Shown here one piece after another: positions 5,316-7,574 of a DNA stretch of 7,574 bases (positions are counted from its first letter, which is position 1; the number at the start of each line of letters is the position of its first letter). The DNA comes from Clostridiales bacterium (GTDB lineage: Bacteria > Bacillota > Clostridia > Christensenellales > CAG-138), in NCBI GenBank assembly GCA_031270585.1, contig JAISXK010000113.1, positions 1 through 7,574 on the forward strand, given 5' to 3'. The position numbers and the translations under genes are program-made. The notes under the pieces are model-generated. The model saw only the letters and a list, made by a program, of their open reading frames with translations, ran no database searches and was not told where the DNA came from.

Positions 5316-5342
5316 AAAAAGGTCGCTGTTCGCGGCCTTTTT
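5316..5342 (+). terminator. Intrinsic terminator of the 4440 gene
   Basis: GGTCGC (5321-5326) and GCGGCC (5332-5337) form a 6-bp stem (one G-U) around TGTTC, flanked by AAAAA (5316-5320) and TTTTT (5338-5342), which extend the stem and supply the U-tract. It lies 28 bases after the stop codon and separates this gene from the next operon. Confidence 0.85.
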
Positions 5343-5367
5343 CGTGGGACGCTCACTCTCATGAGGG

Positions 5368-5378
5368 CTGCCCGGCAA
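5368..5378. promoter_or_regulatory. Operator-like palindrome upstream of the second promoter
   Basis: CTGCCCGGCAA differs at one base from the perfect palindrome found in opposite orientation at 5543-5553. It ends 13 bases before the -35 of the 5392-5420 promoter, a place where activators or looping repressors bind. The pair is suggestive but short; chance is possible. Confidence 0.3.
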
Positions 5379-5391
5379 ATTATCGCGAATC

Positions 5392-5420
5392 TTGACAGAA
5401 TTTTTGCGAGCGGGTATAAT
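5392..5420 (+). promoter_or_regulatory. Fully consensus promoter of the second isomerase/dehydrogenase operon
   Basis: TTGACA (5392-5397), exactly 17 bases, and TATAAT (5415-5420): both hexamers match the sigma-A consensus at every base. Transcription should start near 5427, giving a leader of about 155 bases. A promoter this strong usually needs a repressor, and a 13-bp palindrome lies across the -10. Confidence 0.9.
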
Positions 5421-5424
5421 ACCC
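5412..5424. promoter_or_regulatory. 13-bp palindrome centred on the -10 box
   Basis: GGGTAT-A-ATACCC is a perfect inverted repeat whose centre is inside TATAAT, so a protein bound here would block RNA polymerase. It does not resemble the 4310-4325 operator, so a different repressor would be needed. It may also be chance extension of the self-similar TATAAT. Confidence 0.4.
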
Positions 5425-5426
5425 TC

Positions 5427-5581
5427 TAGTAGGCGTAACGACTTCTGACATGACAGGCGTTCATATATGCACACACGAAATCACGAAAGCAACTTAAATC
5501 AATGTAAAAATTGCGACGCCGGTAAAATATGGCGCCGCGTGATTGCCGGGCAAACAAAATGAATGAGAGTGAGGAAAGAAA
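5427..5581 (+). other. ~155-nt untranslated leader
   Basis: From the predicted start to the ATG at 5582 there is no gene. Possible weak pairing: GGCGT (5456-5460) with ACGCC (5516-5520), and CAAT/ATTG arms inside. The second operator-like palindrome is in it at 5543-5553. No known riboswitch class or T-box is recognised. A minor frame starting at 5563 overlaps the start of the next gene and is not convincing. Confidence 0.4.
5543..5553. promoter_or_regulatory. Operator-like palindrome in the leader
   Basis: TTGCCGGGCAA is a perfect 11-bp palindrome (centre G). TTGCCGGGCA (5543-5552) is the exact reverse complement of 5369-5378, so two near-identical sites bracket the promoter 175 bp apart. 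The second might act as a roadblock site or with the first in DNA looping; in RNA it is too small to be a stable hairpin. Confidence 0.3.
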
Positions 5582-6577
5582 ATGGGTAAACGATTGGTTA
5601 CATTGTGCTGCGCTCAATGGGCGGATTTAGAGTTCGAAGAGCTCTGTTCCCTGGCGAAGAGCATGGGGTACGACGGCTTGGAGCTGGCCGCGTGGGGGAA
5701 CTGTCTCGATCTGGAACGCGTCATAGCGGATGAAAAATACGTCGCGTTCATAAAGGACACGCTGGCGAAGAACGGTCTTGCCTGCGAAGCTATCGCCACG
5801 CACATCATCGGCCAGTGCGTAGGCGACGCGCCTGACCCGCGCCTGAACAATTTCGCGCCGCCTCAGTTGGCAAATGACAGCGCCGGCATTCGCAAGTGGG
5901 CGATTGAGACCATGAAAAAGGCGCCGGTCGCGGCACGCCGCCTTGGCGTGAACGTGGTTACCGGGTTCGTCGGTTCCCCTATATGGAAGTGGCTTTACTC
6001 TTTTCCGCAGACGAGCGAGCAGATGGTAGAGGATGGATTTAACGAGATCGCCGCCCTTTGGACGCCGATAATGGATGAGTTTCGCAAATACGGCGTGAAG
6101 TTTGCGCTTGAGGTGCATCCCGGCGAGATCGCTTTTGATTACTATTCCACGAAAAGGCTTCTTGGCGTGTTCAAGGATTACCCCGAGTTTGGCCTGAATT
6201 TTGACCCGAGCCATCTATTGTGGCAGGGCGTGACGCCGCATATTTTCCTACAGGATTTTATCGACCGCGTATACCACGTGCATATGAAGGACGCAGCCGT
6301 GACGCTGGACGGGCGCAGCGGTATTCTGGGATCGCATATCGACTTTGGCGATCTTCGAAGAGGCTGGAATTTCCGCAGCCTTGGCCACGGACAGGTGGAT
6401 TTTGAGTCGATTATCCGCGTTCTCAACGCCAATGGTTACGAAGGGCCGCTTTCCGTCGAATGGGAGGACAGCGGAATGGATCGCGTGGACGGCGCCACGG
6501 AGGCCGCCGCATTTGTCAAGCGCGTAGACTTTAAGGCTTCTTCATTCAAATTTGACGAAGCGATCTCAAACGGCTGA
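5582..6577 (+). CDS. Sugar phosphate isomerase/epimerase, TIM barrel (second copy)
   Basis: The 331-residue protein is a xylose-isomerase-like TIM-barrel enzyme of a different subgroup from the 4440 product. Metal-site candidates are E177 (LEVHPGE), D208 and H211 (NFDPSH), H234 with K236-D237 (HVHMKD) and E293 (SVEWED). The stretch AAVTLDGRSGILGSH (238-252), GDLRRGWNFRSLGHGQVDF (256-274) and VEWEDSGMDR are, from memory, the signature of a group regularly found next to Gfo/Idh/MocA dehydrogenases, as here. Reaction type: metal-dependent isomerisation or epimerisation of a sugar or keto-sugar; the substrate is not known. GTGAGGAAAG before the ATG gives a moderate ribosome binding site. The dehydrogenase starts 17 bases downstream, so the two are one operon behind the 5392 promoter. 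Confidence 0.93.
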   Translation: MGKRLVTLCCAQWADLEFEELCSLAKSMGYDGLELAAWGNCLDLERVIADEKYVAFIKDTLAKNGLACEAIATHIIGQCVGDAPDPRLNNFAPPQLANDSAGIRKWAIETMKKAPVAARRLGVNVVTGFVGSPIWKWLYSFPQTSEQMVEDGFNEIAALWTPIMDEFRKYGVKFALEVHPGEIAFDYYSTKRLLGVFKDYPEFGLNFDPSHLLWQGVTPHIFLQDFIDRVYHVHMKDAAVTLDGRSGILGSHIDFGDLRRGWNFRSLGHGQVDFESIIRVLNANGYEGPLSVEWEDSGMDRVDGATEAAAFVKRVDFKASSFKFDEAISNG

Positions 6578-6594
6578 CGGGGGAGGATAACGAT

Positions 6595-7574
6595 ATGGCT
6601 AAAAATATCAAATATGGTATGGTTGGCGGAAGCATACATGATTTTATCGGAGACGTGCATCGCAAAGCCATCGCGTTAGACCCGCGGGCGGAGCTTGTTT
6701 GCGGCTGTTTTTCCACATCGGAGAGTAAAAACGCCCAAACCGCCGACGCCTACGGCATAGCAAAAGAGCGCACCTACGCGGATTATAAAACGATGGCGAA
6801 GGCCGAGGCCGGCAAATTGGACTTTGTTTCCATCACGACGCCAAATTATCTGCATTATGCGATCGCGAAGGAGTTCTTAAACGCCGGCATCCACGTCGTC
6901 TGCGAGAAGCCCCTGTGCTTTACCGTGGACGAGGCTACGGAGTTGTGCGATATCTCCAAAAAGAAGGGCCTGCTTTTCGGCGTGACATATACGTATACCG
7001 GATATACCATGGTGAAGGTCGCCAAAGAGATGATAGCGGCCGGCAAAATAGGCGATATCGTCGCCGTGAACGCGGAATACGCGCAGGATTGGCTCATCGA
7101 CGAGCTATCGCCGGAAAGCCGGGGCAATGAGAAAAATATTTCCGTTTGGCGCACCGATCCGGAAAAATCCGGTATCGCGAATTGCGTAGGCGATATCGGT
7201 TCGCATATAGAGAACATGGTAAGTTATCTTACCGGGCTTAAAATCAAGCGGCTGCTTGCGACGACGAACAAGTATGGCCATGCCCTGGATCTGAACGCCA
7301 ATATTCTTGTCGAGTATGAGAACGGCGTAAACGGCGGGTATTGGTGCAGCCAGGTCGCTTCCGGGCGCATGAACGGTCTTGTCGCGCGTATCTATGGGTC
7401 GCTCGGTTCCATCGAATGGGAGCAGCATTACCCGGATTATCTCAGGTATACGCCCAAGGGCCAGGCGCCGCAGATTCTCTCTCGCGGTTGCTCTTACATT
7501 GGCGAAGACGCCGCCGCGAACAGCAGGCTGCCGTTTGGGCATCCCGAGGGTTTGATTATTGGTTTTGCGAATAT
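6595..7574 (+). CDS. Gfo/Idh/MocA-family sugar dehydrogenase (3' end outside window)
   Basis: The frame is open from ATG 6595 to the window edge (326 codons, no stop). GGAGG (6582-6586) lies eight bases before the start. Residues 7-19 (YGMVGGSIHDFIG) form the Rossmann NAD(P)-binding loop, with GGS replacing the commoner third Gly. TTPNYLHYA (81-89) and EKP (104-106, K105 catalytic in the family) follow, then GDIGSH (199-204), with D200 and H204 at the usual catalytic positions. Near the edge LPFGHPEGLIIGFAN is the conserved late C-domain motif, so about 50-60 residues are probably missing. The enzyme oxidises a sugar or cyclitol hydroxyl with NAD(P). Together with the isomerase 17 bases upstream it suggests an oxidise-then-isomerise pathway. 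It is partial only because the window ends. Confidence 0.95.
   Translation, partial: MAKNIKYGMVGGSIHDFIGDVHRKAIALDPRAELVCGCFSTSESKNAQTADAYGIAKERTYADYKTMAKAEAGKLDFVSITTPNYLHYAIAKEFLNAGIHVVCEKPLCFTVDEATELCDISKKKGLLFGVTYTYTGYTMVKVAKEMIAAGKIGDIVAVNAEYAQDWLIDELSPESRGNEKNISVWRTDPEKSGIANCVGDIGSHIENMVSYLTGLKIKRLLATTNKYGHALDLNANILVEYENGVNGGYWCSQVASGRMNGLVARIYGSLGSIEWEQHYPDYLRYTPKGQAPQILSRGCSYIGEDAAANSRLPFGHPEGLIIGFAN

Noticed and set aside
4380..5474. 364-codon minus-strand open frame opposite the 4440 gene
   Set aside because: It is the complement of a well-supported TIM-barrel gene, crosses the intrinsic terminator and the consensus promoter, and shows no recognisable motif.
5492..5497. ACTTAA in the 5582 leader as a second LacI-type operator
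   Set aside because: Only one half-site is present; the CG centre and the TTAAGT arm are missing.
5427..5581. Riboswitch or T-box in the long leader
   Set aside because: No conserved core of a known class, no specifier-type stem and no terminator hairpin before the gene could be found by eye.
1..7574. tRNA, rRNA, CRISPR array or insertion sequence
   Set aside because: No tRNA-like cloverleaf, rRNA segment, regularly spaced repeat array or transposase frame was seen on either strand.

Overview
The window looks like a piece of chromosome from a Gram-positive, probably Clostridia-type, anaerobic bacterium (Bacillota). The support is strong AGGAGG-type ribosome binding sites, sigma-A type promoters close to TTGACA-N17-TATAAT, an intrinsic terminator, and gene content typical of such genomes. 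The coding part is GC-rich; the first ~600 bases are visibly more AT-rich and hold no long gene. The genus assignment is open.

Region 1 (1-600) has the layout of a type I toxin-antitoxin locus: a 20-residue, almost wholly hydrophobic peptide (161-223) with a strong extended Shine-Dalgarno, and a convergent antisense promoter (302-330, minus strand). The antisense RNA would run across the 3' UTR and end at a hairpin plus U-rich tract in the last codons of the toxin. The mRNA 5' and 3' ends are complementary over 20 base pairs (94-114 with 269-293), and the antisense RNA 5' end repeats the mRNA 5' arm. A lysine-rich 32-codon ORF (342-440) follows.

Region 2 (607-1734) is a short, core-only DEAD-box RNA helicase with its own promoter and a leader containing a 23-bp tandem repeat. 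It is followed by a convergent intergenic region rich in perfect palindromes (1785-1886).

Region 3 (1972-7574) is a sugar-catabolism cluster. On the minus strand lie a LacI-family repressor (3148-4209) and, downstream, a xylose-isomerase-like TIM barrel (1972-3003). Divergent from lacI, a promoter with a LacI-type operator between its -35 and -10 drives a single TIM-barrel isomerase/epimerase (4440-5288) that ends at an intrinsic terminator. A second, fully consensus promoter with a ~155-nt leader then drives a second TIM-barrel isomerase/epimerase (5582-6577) and a Gfo/Idh/MocA dehydrogenase (6595 to the end, cut by the window). Three metal-dependent TIM-barrel sugar isomerases/epimerases with one NAD(P)-linked sugar dehydrogenase fit oxidation and isomerisation of an unusual sugar, glycoside or cyclitol; the substrate cannot be read from the sequence.

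The most interesting items are the antisense-regulated micro-protein locus at the left, the apparently leaderless lacI-family mRNA, the altered metal-ligand position in the xylose-isomerase-like protein, and the regulatory palindromes around the 5392 promoter.
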